From Lachnoanaerobaculum orale (GTDB lineage Bacteria; Bacillota; Clostridia; Lachnospirales; Lachnospiraceae), in assembly GCF_003862485.1 (NCBI RefSeq), contig NZ_RRCM01000001.1, positions 1,729,734-1,793,733 of the forward strand: 64,000 nucleotides of DNA. Reading direction: 5' to 3'. Made by a program: the position numbers and the translations under genes. Shown here one piece after another: positions 1 through 9,506 of this stretch; position 1 is the stretch's first letter; every line of letters starts with the position of its first letter. The notes under the pieces are model-generated. The model was not told where the DNA came from and made no database searches. It was given only the letters and a program-made list of their open reading frames with translations.

Positions 1-37
1 GGTAATATCACTAAACCATAACTATTGCAAGCAAAGA

Positions 38-1522
38 TTACTCTATCTTCACACTGCTTCCGCTTTTAATTTCGGCATCTGTCTGTAAAGATTCGTTACC
101 TTCCACAACTTTTACATTTGCACTGTTGCTTATCCAAGTATTCGGCAATATCTCATAGGAATATTTTACAGTGTAGTCGCCCTTTTTCTTTGTATCCACA
201 TTGCTTTCAACCTTTATCTTACTTCTATCTATGTCGGTAAATTCACTACCGCTTTGAATTTTTGCAGATATCAGGTTGTCAAATTCATTCCACTCTTTAC
301 CAAGTATCACTTCACTGTCATTGCAATCCAGCACTTTTTGAAATTCCACATATACCTTTGAAAGTATATGTCCGTATTTGTCCTTTTTTCCAAGGTTCAG
401 TTCAAGTCCGTCTTCATAAATATGTTTTTTTTCGCCCACTATAAAATCATATTTATTCTCCAATGCAGCATCTTTTATAAGCAGTGAATATCCTCTGTTC
501 TTTACCAAATCCTGTAATCCGTTTGTATCCACACTTACAAAGGTGTAGTCATTTACAAAAGCATCTTTTCTTTCATCCTTGTAAAACATTGAAAAGGAAG
601 CGGTATTAGCATCGCCGAATTTATCTATTATATCACTTGGCAGTATATCATAGCTTTCCTCGTCTCTTTTTGCTATACCTACTATTTTACCGTTTGCAAA
701 ATCTTCAGTTTTCTCACTTCCGTGGCAGGTTGCAATGCTTATGTCAAGGTTCTTTTTGATAGGGTATCTGTAGTTTATCTTAAAATCAAAATTATTGTCG
801 GTATTTATCTCTTCAATAGTCTTTAAATCATCTACAAACTCATCTTTTTTCTCAGGTAATGATTTATTTTCAATGATTTCCATAGGTAAAACACCTTCAA
901 ACTTCTGTCCTGCAGATATCTTACCCTCTATTTTGATTGTCTTTACTTTATTGAAGTCAAGGCTCTCTCCTGATTTTCTTTGTGCCTCTGTAACGCTGCC
1001 TTTATCTGTCTCATACTTGATATCCACACCTGTCAAATCTCCCTTAAAGATATCAAGATTCGAGTTGATAAGCCTTATTGTGGACACACTGCCGTCCGTA
1101 CCTGGCGGCATTACTATGTCCACGCTTATATCTCTGTCCACATTTGAACCGTTTTCTATATTCGCACAAAAACAAAGGTTGCTGTATATATCCATATCCA
1201 GTATATCCGCAAAGTTCTTTATCGTACTTCTTTTATTGTCCTCATCACTTACCGATATAAGTGACATTGCATTGGATCCGTACTCAGCCTCTCCGCTCAG
1301 ATTATTGAGTGCTCTTAATCTGAACGATGTCTTTACTCCGTTATCATTGCTCTCATAATCCGGATTGACAGGATTTTTAAATATAGCACTTCTTCCTTCT
1401 CCATAAGCCCCGGCGTCATCTCCGATCAGTAAAGAAGTAAGTAAGATAACAGCACATACAAAAAGGCAAAAATATCTGACAAAAGCTTTACTCTTTTTTT
1501 TCCTTCTCCTACTTCTACCCAT
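38..1522 (-). CDS. Hypothetical cell-surface or secreted protein with Ig-like C-terminus
   Basis: This 494-residue protein was not recognised as a named family. It starts with a very basic stretch (RRRKKKSK) followed by one hydrophobic segment at about residues 15-34, which suggests a signal peptide or N-terminal membrane anchor with the rest outside the cell. The C-terminal region, about residues 420-480, has the alternating pattern of a bacterial Ig-like or DUF5011-type domain (KKKGDYTVKYSYEI). There is no LPXTG motif or other sorting signal, and the protein ends naturally at a TAA near the window edge. The start has only a weak GAG motif ahead of it. It lies 51 bases downstream of pheT on the same strand and may be read through from there. 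Function unknown. Confidence 0.6.
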   Translation of the reverse strand: MGRSRRRKKKSKAFVRYFCLFVCAVILLTSLLIGDDAGAYGEGRSAIFKNPVNPDYESNDNGVKTSFRLRALNNLSGEAEYGSNAMSLISVSDEDNKRSTIKNFADILDMDIYSNLCFCANIENGSNVDRDISVDIVMPPGTDGSVSTIRLINSNLDIFKGDLTGVDIKYETDKGSVTEAQRKSGESLDFNKVKTIKIEGKISAGQKFEGVLPMEIIENKSLPEKKDEFVDDLKTIEEINTDNNFDFKINYRYPIKKNLDISIATCHGSEKTEDFANGKIVGIAKRDEESYDILPSDIIDKFGDANTASFSMFYKDERKDAFVNDYTFVSVDTNGLQDLVKNRGYSLLIKDAALENKYDFIVGEKKHIYEDGLELNLGKKDKYGHILSKVYVEFQKVLDCNDSEVILGKEWNEFDNLISAKIQSGSEFTDIDRSKIKVESNVDTKKKGDYTVKYSYEILPNTWISNSANVKVVEGNESLQTDAEIKSGSSVKIE

Positions 1523-1573
1523 TTTTTCTCACTTTTCAAAAAACAATACCGCTAAAAGACTCATGTAAAAGAC

Positions 1574-3994
1574 TTAAGATCTGATTTTTATATTCTTAGC
1601 CTCAAGCTTATTTAAAATTTTATCCATAACCTCATTCACTTCAGTATCAAGAAGAGTCCTCTCCTTGTTTCTGAATGTCAGTGAATAAGCAACGGACTTA
1701 AATCCTTCATCTATCTGGTCACCCTCGTATATATCAAATAATTTGAATGACTCAAGATTGCTTCCGCCGTTTTGCTCGATAACATCCTCTATCTCGCCGA
1801 CTAAGATATTTTTCGGTACTACAAGCGAAATATCTCTTGATGTTGCAGGGTATTTTGCTATTCCGGTATACTTTATATCAAAGTTTACAAAAGGAATAAT
1901 ATTCGGCAAATCAAGCACTGCAATATATGTTCTCTCACCCAGCTTATAATTCTCACAAACGCTCGGATGTACCTCACCCAAGTATCCTAAGCGTACACCG
2001 TCAAGTATTATATCGGCCTTTCTTCCCGGATGCAAAAACTCTTCCTTACAGCTTGGGTCATAGTGAAGTTTTGAATCAATTCCTATAGTTGTAAGGAATT
2101 CCTCCACAACTCCCTTCATATCAAAGAAATCTTCTTTTCCGTAGAATCCGAGTACAAACTGCATTCTCTCGTCAGGTAATTCCTTTAGCGGAAGTTCCTT
2201 AGGAATATAGATGTTTGCAAGTTCGAAAAGATGAACATCCTTATTTCTTCTGTTGTAGTTGGTTGATAAAGAATTCAAAATGCCGTTTACAGCCTGCGTT
2301 CTCATCATCCTGAAGTCCTCACCGAGAGGATTTGAAATCTCAATAGCGTTTCTGTAGTGACTGTCCTTTGAAAGGTTCAGCTTATCAAAGACCTTGGCAC
2401 TTTCAAATGAATAGTTCATTGCTTCCGAGAATCCCAAGAATTTTGCAACTTCTCTTGCAATCTCTTCTATCTCAAGTTTTAAATTGATTCCGCCTATAGT
2501 TGCACTTGATTTCGGCAATGTGGTAGGTATCTTGTCGTATCCGAAGAATCTTGCCACTTCCTCTGCAAGGTCCGCCATAAAGTGAATATCCTGTCTGAAG
2601 GTCGGAGCCACTATCTCATCAGTCTCTTTATCATATTTTAACTCAATTCTGTCAAAGATTTCAAGCATATCTTCCTTTAATATGTTTGTTCCAAGTAACT
2701 TGTTAATCCTGTCAGGCTCAAATTTCACCCTTGATTCCACAACCTTTACAGGATATACATCAACACATCCTCCTACAACCTCGCCTGCACCCAGTTCTTC
2801 CACCAAAGAACAGGCTCTCATCATTGCATCATATGCATTGTTTGGATCAAGTCCTTTTTCAAACTTACCTGACGAGTCTGTACGAAGTCCAAGTCTCTTT
2901 GATGAAAGTCTGATATTTGTACCGTCAAATGTAGCACACTCAAATACCATTGTAGACACATCATCTGTAATCTTTGAGTTTTCACCGCCCATGATACCTG
3001 CAATTGCCACAGCCTTTTTGGCATCATTTATCATAAGAATGTCTTTATCAAGCTTTCTTACAACTCCGTCAAGTGTCTCAAACTCTTCCCCGTCTTTTGC
3101 TCTGTCAACTACTATTTTATGTCCTTCAAGCAAGTCGTAGTCAAAGGCGTGCATAGGTTGTCCGTACTCCGCCATTACATAGTTTGTAATATCCACTATA
3201 TTGTTTATAGGTCTTATACCTACGGCACGAAGTCTCTCCTGCATCCATGCAGGTGATGGCGCAAGCTTGATATTTTTTACAACTCTGGCAACATATCTCT
3301 TGCAAAGCTCATTATCTTTTACTTCAACACTCAGATAGTCGGCTACATTTTCACTGTTTCCTGTTTCATTTACCTTCGGTAATACAAACTTTTTCTTAAA
3401 TGTAGCTGCCGCCTCTCTTGCAATTCCTATTACACCGTAGCAATCCACTCTGTTTGATGTTATCTCATACTCAAATACGGTATCTCTAAGTCCCAAAAGC
3501 TCTATAGCATCGCTTCCTACCTTTGCATCCTTTGACAGAATATAGATTCCGCTCTCAGGTGCGTCAGGGAAGTAGTTTTTGTCCTGTCCCAGCTCGTCAA
3601 TAGAGCACATCATTCCAAATGACTCCACTCCGCGAAGCTTACCTTTTTTTATCTTTATTCCGTTCTCAGGTAAAGGACCGCCGTCATGTCCTCCTGCAAC
3701 TTTTCCGCCGTCCAAAACTACAGGTACCTTATCACCTACCGAAACATTAGGTGCTCCTGTAACTATCTGTATTTTCTCATTGCCTACATCCACCTGACAT
3801 ATAATAAGTTTATCCGCATCAGGATGTTTTTCTATTGAAAGTATCTCACCTACTACTATTTTCTCAAGATTTTTATCTAATTCTTTATAACCCTCTACCT
3901 TGGTTCCGGTTAGAGTCATTGCATCTGTATATTCACTTGGTGTCACATCCAAGTCAGGCACATATGCCTTTACCCATGATAATGCTGTATCCAT
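1574..3994 (-). CDS. pheT: Phenylalanine-tRNA ligase beta subunit
   Basis: This is the beta subunit of the heterotetrameric cytoplasmic enzyme that charges tRNA-Phe. At 806 residues it has the full bacterial length. In order: an EMAP/Trbp-like tRNA-binding domain at about residues 40-150, the B3/B4 editing domain at about 210-380, B5 at about 410-480, the catalytic-like core, and the C-terminal ferredoxin-like anticodon-binding domain from about residue 712 (PATSRDISLV to the end). An AGAGG motif precedes the ATG. It follows pheS after a 31-base gap, and the two subunits are evidently co-expressed. Confidence 0.97.
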   Translation of the reverse strand: MDTALSWVKAYVPDLDVTPSEYTDAMTLTGTKVEGYKELDKNLEKIVVGEILSIEKHPDADKLIICQVDVGNEKIQIVTGAPNVSVGDKVPVVLDGGKVAGGHDGGPLPENGIKIKKGKLRGVESFGMMCSIDELGQDKNYFPDAPESGIYILSKDAKVGSDAIELLGLRDTVFEYEITSNRVDCYGVIGIAREAAATFKKKFVLPKVNETGNSENVADYLSVEVKDNELCKRYVARVVKNIKLAPSPAWMQERLRAVGIRPINNIVDITNYVMAEYGQPMHAFDYDLLEGHKIVVDRAKDGEEFETLDGVVRKLDKDILMINDAKKAVAIAGIMGGENSKITDDVSTMVFECATFDGTNIRLSSKRLGLRTDSSGKFEKGLDPNNAYDAMMRACSLVEELGAGEVVGGCVDVYPVKVVESRVKFEPDRINKLLGTNILKEDMLEIFDRIELKYDKETDEIVAPTFRQDIHFMADLAEEVARFFGYDKIPTTLPKSSATIGGINLKLEIEEIAREVAKFLGFSEAMNYSFESAKVFDKLNLSKDSHYRNAIEISNPLGEDFRMMRTQAVNGILNSLSTNYNRRNKDVHLFELANIYIPKELPLKELPDERMQFVLGFYGKEDFFDMKGVVEEFLTTIGIDSKLHYDPSCKEEFLHPGRKADIILDGVRLGYLGEVHPSVCENYKLGERTYIAVLDLPNIIPFVNFDIKYTGIAKYPATSRDISLVVPKNILVGEIEDVIEQNGGSNLESFKLFDIYEGDQIDEGFKSVAYSLTFRNKERTLLDTEVNEVMDKILNKLEAKNIKIRS

Positions 3995-4025
3995 TCTTTA
4001 CCTCTGCTCTATGTATATTTGTTGA

Positions 4026-5045
4026 CTAAAACTGCTTTAAAAATCTGATATCGTTCTCATATAAGAGTCTCATATCATCTATCTCATACTTTAAGAGTGC
4101 AATTCTCTCAAGTCCGATACCGAATGCAAATCCGTTATACTCATTCTTATCAACTCCACACATATCAAATACATGAGGATGTACCATTCCACAGCCAAGT
4201 ATCTCTATCCAGCCGCTGCCCTTACAGAACCTGCATCCGCTTCCGTGACATTTAAAACATGTCACATCCATCTCCGCACTGGGCTCTGTGAAAGGGAAAT
4301 GGTGAGGTCTGAATTTAACCTTTGTATCTTCTCCGAAAAGTTTCTTTGCAAATACTTCAAGTGTTCCCTTAAGATCTGCAAATGTGATGTCCTTATCTAC
4401 GATAAGTCCCTCTATCTGGTTAAATGTAGGTGAGTGTGTAGCATCCACCTCGTCAGAACGATATACTCTTCCCGGGCTTAACATCTTTATAGGAAGCTTA
4501 CCTGTCTCCATAATTCTTGCCTGTACAGGTGATGTCTGTGTACGAAGTACTATATCCTTTGATATATAGAAGGTATCCTGTTCATCCTTTGCAGGGTGAT
4601 TTGCAGGTATATTAAGCTTGGTAAAGTTGTACTCGTCAAACTCTATCTCAGGTCCTTCGACAACTTCATATCCCATATTTGTAAATATTTTTTCAACTTC
4701 ATGTAATGCAATTACATTCGGATGGCTGTGTCCGAACTCTCTTTTGTTGGCAGGTAGTGTAACATCTATGGTCTCAGCCTGCAGTCTTGCCTTAAGTGCA
4801 AGCTTTGAAAGCTCGTTTCCTACATTTTCAAGTGTATTTTCAATAGCCTCTCTCGCCTCATTCACTACTTTACCGAACTCGGCCCTGTCCTCAGGAGCTA
4901 TATTCTTCATATTTTTAAGAAGTGCTGTAAGCTCTCCCTTTTTACCGAGATATGCTACTTTGAGTTCATTTAATCTTTCTTTATTCTCCGCACTGTTTAT
5001 CTTCTCTAAAGCTTCTTTTTGAAGCTTCTCTATTATGTCTATCAT
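4026..5045 (-). CDS. pheS: Phenylalanine-tRNA ligase alpha subunit
   Basis: This is the catalytic alpha subunit of phenylalanyl-tRNA synthetase, 339 residues. An N-terminal coiled-coil arm (about 1-85) is followed by the class II core, with motif 2 around FRPHHFPFTEPSAEMD and motif 3 around GFAFGIGLERIALLKY. A cysteine-rich insertion (CFKCHGSGCRFCKGSGW) follows motif 2 and looks like a small zinc knuckle. The start is supported by AAGGAG seven bases upstream of the ATG. pheS follows purA after only 76 bases, so a purine gene and a tRNA synthetase appear to share a transcript. No T-box leader fits in that gap. Confidence 0.97.
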   Translation of the reverse strand: MIDIIEKLQKEALEKINSAENKERLNELKVAYLGKKGELTALLKNMKNIAPEDRAEFGKVVNEAREAIENTLENVGNELSKLALKARLQAETIDVTLPANKREFGHSHPNVIALHEVEKIFTNMGYEVVEGPEIEFDEYNFTKLNIPANHPAKDEQDTFYISKDIVLRTQTSPVQARIMETGKLPIKMLSPGRVYRSDEVDATHSPTFNQIEGLIVDKDITFADLKGTLEVFAKKLFGEDTKVKFRPHHFPFTEPSAEMDVTCFKCHGSGCRFCKGSGWIEILGCGMVHPHVFDMCGVDKNEYNGFAFGIGLERIALLKYEIDDMRLLYENDIRFLKQF

Positions 5046-5073
5046 TATTTCTCCTTACTTAATGCATAGTCAA

Positions 5074-5103
5074 GCCCCATATCAGTCTATTCTGATATGG
5101 GGC
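5074..5103. repeat. Perfect 12-bp inverted repeat between purA and pheS
   Basis: Two perfect 12-base arms (GCCCCATATCAG and its complement) enclose a 6-base loop and fill most of the 76-base purA-pheS gap. The RNA hairpin would be very stable. It has no U-tract on either strand, so it does not look like a classical terminator. It could be a processing or stability element separating purA from pheST, or a protein-binding site. Confidence 0.7.
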
Positions 5104-5121
5104 AAATCACCATTCAGGCTT

Positions 5122-6399
5122 TTATCTATAGATAATATCGTCTCTGCCCGGTCCGTTGCTTACCAATTTTACAGGCACTTCAAGTTCTTTTTCTATAAAC
5201 TCGATATATTTCCTACAGTTCTCAGGCAGCTTGTCATATTCCTTTATACCTCTGATATCACATTTCCATCCCGGAAGATATTCATACACAGGCTTTGCAA
5301 GCTTTAACTTGTTTGTTGTAGGGAAGTCCTTTGTAATCTCGCCGTTTATATCATAGCCCACACATACAGGAATCTCATCAAGATATCCGAGTACATCAAG
5401 TACTGTAAGTGCAACCTCTGTAGTACCCTGTATTCTTACACCGTATCTTGAGGCAACCGCATCAAACCATCCCATTCTTCTCGGTCTTCCTGTGGTGGCA
5501 CCGAACTCACCGCCGTCTCCGCCTCTTCTTCTAAGCTCGTCGGCTACAGCTTCATCCAAAATTTCACTTACAAACTCTCCCGCTCCTACTGCAGATGAGT
5601 ATGCTTTAACAACTGTTGTTATATCACTTATTTCATATGGCGCTATACCTGCACCGATTGCACCGTATGCCGCCAATGTGGATGATGATGTAACCATAGG
5701 GTAGATTCCGTGGTCAGGATCTTTAAGTGAACCGAGCTGACCCTCTAAAAGAATATTCTTTCCCTCTTTGATTGCCTTATATAAATATGTACTTACGTCA
5801 CATACAAAAGGCTCTATCATATCTCTGTACTCGTGAAGTGTATTCATAAGTTCACTTTTGTCAAGCTCAGGCATATGATAAAGATGCTTGAACATTACAT
5901 TCTTAAGTGTGCAGATTTTTTCCACTTTTTCTTCAAGTATCTCATCGTCAAAGAGTTCGCTTACCTGAATACCGATTTTTGCAAACTTATCTGAATAAAA
6001 AGGAGCTATTCCCGACTTGGTAGAGCCATATGCCTTTCCGGCAAGCCTTGCTTCCTCATAGGTATCTTGCAAAATATGATACGGCATCAAAAGCTGTGCT
6101 CTGTCGGATACCAAAATCTTAGGCCTCGGAACACCTTTTTCTACTATTTCATTTATTTCCTTAATCAAATACGGAATATTAAGTGCAACTCCATTGCCTA
6201 TAACACTTGTTGTATGATCATAGAATACTCCTGAAGGCAACAAATGCAATGCAAACTTACCATAATTGTTTATGATTGTATGGCCTGCGTTGCTTCCGCC
6301 TTGGAAACGGATAATAATATCTGCCTTTGCAGCCAGCATATCTGTAATTTTACCTTTACCCTCGTCTCCCCAGTTAGCACCTACTATAGCTCTTACCAT
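5122..6399 (-). CDS. purA: Adenylosuccinate synthase
   Basis: It catalyses the GTP-dependent joining of IMP and aspartate to adenylosuccinate, the first committed step from IMP to AMP. The protein is 425 residues, the usual bacterial length. The N-terminal phosphate-binding loop GANWGDEGKGKITD is intact, followed by the GGSNAGHT and QLGSLKDPDHGIYP motifs and a GRPRRMGWFD motif in the second half. AAGGAG lies 11 bases before the ATG. It follows purB by 15 bases, so the two enzymes that convert IMP to AMP are encoded together. Confidence 0.97.
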   Translation of the reverse strand: MVRAIVGANWGDEGKGKITDMLAAKADIIIRFQGGSNAGHTIINNYGKFALHLLPSGVFYDHTTSVIGNGVALNIPYLIKEINEIVEKGVPRPKILVSDRAQLLMPYHILQDTYEEARLAGKAYGSTKSGIAPFYSDKFAKIGIQVSELFDDEILEEKVEKICTLKNVMFKHLYHMPELDKSELMNTLHEYRDMIEPFVCDVSTYLYKAIKEGKNILLEGQLGSLKDPDHGIYPMVTSSSTLAAYGAIGAGIAPYEISDITTVVKAYSSAVGAGEFVSEILDEAVADELRRRGGDGGEFGATTGRPRRMGWFDAVASRYGVRIQGTTEVALTVLDVLGYLDEIPVCVGYDINGEITKDFPTTNKLKLAKPVYEYLPGWKCDIRGIKEYDKLPENCRKYIEFIEKELEVPVKLVSNGPGRDDIIYR

Positions 6400-6414
6400 T
6401 TAATTCAATTCTCC

Positions 6415-7845
6415 TTACACATTTATATCAGCCTTTAATCCCAGAATATCCTTGTATTCATCTAAGATAGGCTTGATATTTCTTTTTATAAAATCTTCCA
6501 CCTGAACACTGCTTCTGCCGATGTATTTTTCAGGCTTCATAGATTCTTCCAACTCTTCCTTTGAAAGATTGAACATAGGATCGTTTGCAATCAAATCAAG
6601 CAGATTGTTGTCTTCTCCAAGTTCTTTTACATTTTTTCCGGCGATCATTGAAAGTTCTCTTATTCTTTCATGCAGCTCCTGTCTGTCGCCGCCCGCTTTC
6701 ACGGCATCCATCATTATATTCTCTGTAGCCATAAAAGGCAATTCCGCCATCAAATGTTTTTCTATAACTTTCGGATATACTACCAGTCCGTCCACCACAT
6801 TCAAATATAAGTCAAGTATACCGTCTATGCATAAAAATCCCTCAGGCACGGACAGTCTCTTGTTTGCGGAATCATCCAATGTCCTCTCAAACCACTGTGT
6901 GGAAGCCACCATCATCGGATTCATAACATCGCTCATAACATAGTTTGAGAGCGATGCAATTCTTTCACTTCTCATAGGATTTCTCTTATATGCCATTGCC
7001 GATGAACCTATCTGTGATTTTTCAAAAGGCTCTTCAATTTCTTTAAGGTGTTGTAAAAGTCTGATGTCATTTGAAAACTTATGTGCGGAAGCCGCAATTC
7101 CCGCAAGGACATTCAATACCTTTATGTCCACTTTTCTGGAATAAGTCTGTCCTGAAACCGGATAACATTCTTTAAATCCCATCTTGTCTGCAATCATAGG
7201 ATCTATTTTATCTATCTTTTCATTATCTCCGTCAAAAAGCTCCACAAAAGAGGCTTGAGTACCTGTAGTACCCTTGCATCCCAAAAGCTTCAGATTATCA
7301 ATGGTGTAGTTTATATCCTCATAGTCAAGCAAAAGCTCATTTATCCAAAGCGTGGCTCTCTTTCCGACTGTAGTCGGCTGTGCAGGCTGAAAATGAGTGA
7401 ACGCCAAAGTAGGAAGGTCTTTATACTTTAGTGCAAACTTTGAAAGCTCATTTATTACATTGACAAGTTTTTCTCTTACAAGTTCCAAAGCCTCTTTCAT
7501 AATTATAATATCTGTATTATCACCTACATAGCAGCTTGTAGCCCCGAGATGTATAATTCCCTTTGCCTTCGGGCATTGTACTCCGTAAGCATATACATGA
7601 CTCATTACATCATGTCTTACCTGCTTTTCTCTCTCAAGTGCCACATCAAAGTTTATATCATCTTTGAATTTTTTCAGCTCTTCTATCTGTTCGTCGGTTA
7701 TATTAAGACCGAGTTCCTTTTCGGTCTCCGCCAGTGCAATCCACAGTCTTCTCCAGGTTTTAAACTTCTTATCCTGTGAAAAAATATACTGCATCTTTGC
7801 ACTTGCATATCTTTCACAAAGCGGGCTTATATATCTGTCTCTCAA
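6415..7845 (-). CDS. purB: Adenylosuccinate lyase (TTG start)
   Basis: It splits both SAICAR and adenylosuccinate, releasing fumarate, and so acts twice in purine synthesis. The protein is 476 residues and has the fumarase/aspartase signature GSSAMAYKRNPMRSERI and an internal THFQPAQPTTVGKR motif. The chosen start is a TTG with GGAGG five bases upstream. The next ATG would remove the conserved N-terminal segment SPLCERYAS, so the TTG is preferred. It lies 9 bases after purC and 15 bases before purA. Confidence 0.95.
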   Translation of the reverse strand: MRDRYISPLCERYASAKMQYIFSQDKKFKTWRRLWIALAETEKELGLNITDEQIEELKKFKDDINFDVALEREKQVRHDVMSHVYAYGVQCPKAKGIIHLGATSCYVGDNTDIIIMKEALELVREKLVNVINELSKFALKYKDLPTLAFTHFQPAQPTTVGKRATLWINELLLDYEDINYTIDNLKLLGCKGTTGTQASFVELFDGDNEKIDKIDPMIADKMGFKECYPVSGQTYSRKVDIKVLNVLAGIAASAHKFSNDIRLLQHLKEIEEPFEKSQIGSSAMAYKRNPMRSERIASLSNYVMSDVMNPMMVASTQWFERTLDDSANKRLSVPEGFLCIDGILDLYLNVVDGLVVYPKVIEKHLMAELPFMATENIMMDAVKAGGDRQELHERIRELSMIAGKNVKELGEDNNLLDLIANDPMFNLSKEELEESMKPEKYIGRSSVQVEDFIKRNIKPILDEYKDILGLKADINV

Positions 7846-7854
7846 ACCTGCCTC

Positions 7855-8562
7855 CTAATTTATTCCAAGTCTTCTGAATACTTCGGCATATGCGTCTTCC
7901 ACTCCGCCAAGGTCTCTTCTGAATCTGTCCTTATCAAGCTTTTCATGTGTTTGCTTGTCCCAAAGCCTGCAGGTATCAGGAGAAATCTCATCAGCAAGAA
8001 TGATATCTCCTTTATATCTTCCGAATTCAATTTTAAAATCTATCAGGTCTATCCCTAAATTGTCAAAGTAATTTATCAATGTCTCATTTACCTTGAAAGC
8101 ATATGAAGCAATCTTATCTATCTCTTCCTGTGTGGCAAGATCAAGTGCAAGTGCGTAATATCCGTTGATGAAAGGATCTCCAAGTGCGTCATCCTTATAT
8201 GAAAACTCAAGAGTAGGCGTCTTTAACTTAATTCCCTCTTCCATTCCAAGCTTCTTTGCAAAGCTTCCTGCAGAATAGTTTCTTACTATAACCTCAAGCG
8301 GAACTATCTTTACGGCTTTTACAGCGGTCTCTCTGTCATTCAGCTCTTTAATATAGTGAGTAGGAACCCCCTTCGTTTCCAAAATCTTAAACAAATGATT
8401 TGTCATACGATTGTTAATCGCACCTTTACCGACTATAGTTCCTTTTTTCTCTCCGTTAAATGCCGTGGCATCATCCTTATAAGAAACTATCAGCACATCC
8501 GGGTCGGCAGTTTTGAACACCTTTTTTGCTTTTCCTTCATATAACTGCTCCAACTTCTCCAT
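7855..8562 (-). CDS. purC: Phosphoribosylaminoimidazole-succinocarboxamide synthase
   Basis: SAICAR synthetase joins CAIR with aspartate using ATP in de novo purine synthesis. The protein is 235 residues from [16 protein letters not shown], the conserved family N-terminus. GGAGG six bases upstream fixes this ATG; a longer reading frame extends 17 codons upstream but contains the ribosome binding site. Conserved motifs include [14 protein letters not shown] and [10 protein letters not shown]. It is the first gene of the purC-purB-purA-pheS-pheT series and has a good promoter about 80 bases upstream. Confidence 0.97.
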   Translation of the reverse strand: MEKLEQLYEGKAKKVFKTADPDVLIVSYKDDATAFNGEKKGTIVGKGAINNRMTNHLFKILETKGVPTHYIKELNDRETAVKAVKIVPLEVIVRNYSAGSFAKKLGMEEGIKLKTPTLEFSYKDDALGDPFINGYYALALDLATQEEIDKIASYAFKVNETLINYFDNLGIDLIDFKIEFGRYKGDIILADEISPDTCRLWDKQTHEKLDKDRFRRDLGGVEDAYAEVFRRLGIN

Positions 8563-8639
8563 TGTATACCTCCATTTGCTTTCAAAATGCAACATTTCTC
8601 TGTCCGCTGTCACATAAAGCGGGCAAACACCACGACTGT

Positions 8640-8668
8640 ATTATATACTACTCTATTGAATGTGGCAA
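8640..8668 (-). promoter_or_regulatory. Sigma-A-type promoter of the pur-phe operon
   Basis: On the minus strand TTGCCA is followed after exactly 17 bases by a perfect TATAAT (complement of 8640-8645). It points at purC, whose start codon is about 80 bases downstream. No purine riboswitch or clear PurR box was recognised between them. Confidence 0.75.
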
Positions 8669-8712
8669 TATATTAGGGAAAATACTTGCATCCTGTCACA
8701 TATTTACACATT

Positions 8713-8757
8713 AAAAAAGATACTTCCACTTACCCTAAGGTAAACGGAAATATCTTT
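8713..8757 (-). terminator. Rho-independent terminator of the ECF S-component gene
   Basis: A roughly 19-base hairpin with a few mismatches and a CTAA loop is followed on the minus strand by six T residues. It lies just after the stop of the gene ending at 8771 and separates it from the purC promoter. Confidence 0.85.
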
Positions 8758-8770
8758 AAAATGAAGTATG

Positions 8771-9367
8771 CTATTTTATCTTCAGGAATAATCCTGATTT
8801 GATAAGTACGGGCCTTAGTGCTGTGTACAGTATCACTATAAGTACTGTACTGACAATCGCATTTATAAGAGTGGTTCCTGCCGCCCATGTAGCCATTATC
8901 TTGGCCGCATCGGCCTGAACTCCCAATATATATGTCTTATACAGATATCCTACGATCGGATCGAATATAACATTAAATCCAAGTCCGCATATTGAAGATA
9001 TTGCAGTCCACTTTATAATGTACTTTGTATCATGGCTCTCTGTGATATGAGCAATCTTATGTGCAACAAAACCTGCTATAAGTCCTATACAAAGCTTCAG
9101 TATAAATGTCTTCGGTGCCGATGTAATGTATACAGGATCCAAAACATCCGCTATCGTCATTCCGAGGCTTCCGGCCACTCCGCCATATACACCGCCAAGC
9201 AATATTGCCGCTATAACACAGAATGCGTTGCCTATATGCAGTGCCGTCATATCGCCTGATATTGTAGGAATCGGAATCTTCAAATATGTAAAGCTGACAT
9301 AACATAATGCCGCCATAAGTGCCGTTACCACAAGTTTAAATACTGTACTGTCTTTAATTCTCTCCAT
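8771..9367 (-). CDS. Putative ECF transporter S component
   Basis: This hydrophobic protein of 198 residues has about five or six membrane segments. It looks like the substrate-binding S component of an energy-coupling factor vitamin transporter. The stretch GNAFCVIAAILLGGVYGGVAG followed by the DVLDPVY region is typical of this superfamily. The start at MERIKD is chosen because GGAGG lies eight bases upstream; an earlier ATG overlaps that ribosome binding site. No ECF ATPase or T component is nearby, so it probably shares a module encoded elsewhere. The substrate cannot be read from the sequence. It stands alone between two terminators. Confidence 0.75.
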   Translation of the reverse strand: MERIKDSTVFKLVVTALMAALCYVSFTYLKIPIPTISGDMTALHIGNAFCVIAAILLGGVYGGVAGSLGMTIADVLDPVYITSAPKTFILKLCIGLIAGFVAHKIAHITESHDTKYIIKWTAISSICGLGFNVIFDPIVGYLYKTYILGVQADAAKIMATWAAGTTLINAIVSTVLIVILYTALRPVLIKSGLFLKIK

Positions 9368-9404
9368 TACTCTTTCCTCCATGTCTTAAACTGTCATCAT
9401 TATA

Positions 9405-9459
9405 TAAAAATAGTGGTATGATTAAAACATCCAATTCAGATAATTTCAATCATACCACT
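9405..9459 (-). terminator. Hairpin with T-run downstream of the ABC permease
   Basis: Perfect 12-base arms at 9412-9423 and 9448-9459 (AGTGGTATGATT and its complement) enclose a 24-base loop. On the minus strand ATTTTTAT follows directly. It lies 47 bases past the permease stop and 44 bases before the S-component start, so it could terminate the former or attenuate the latter. Confidence 0.6.
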
Positions 9460-9506
9460 TATAAGTTTTAAATATATTTTCAATTAAATCAATAAAATTT
9501 TATTTA

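Noticed and set aside
795-1358. 187-codon plus-strand open frame opposite the surface protein gene
   Set aside because: It lacks a ribosome binding site, and the minus-strand frame covers the region with a signal sequence and natural stop.
5046-5121. T-box leader for pheS
   Set aside because: The gap to purA is only 76 bases, with a single hairpin and no T-box consensus or terminator/antiterminator pair.
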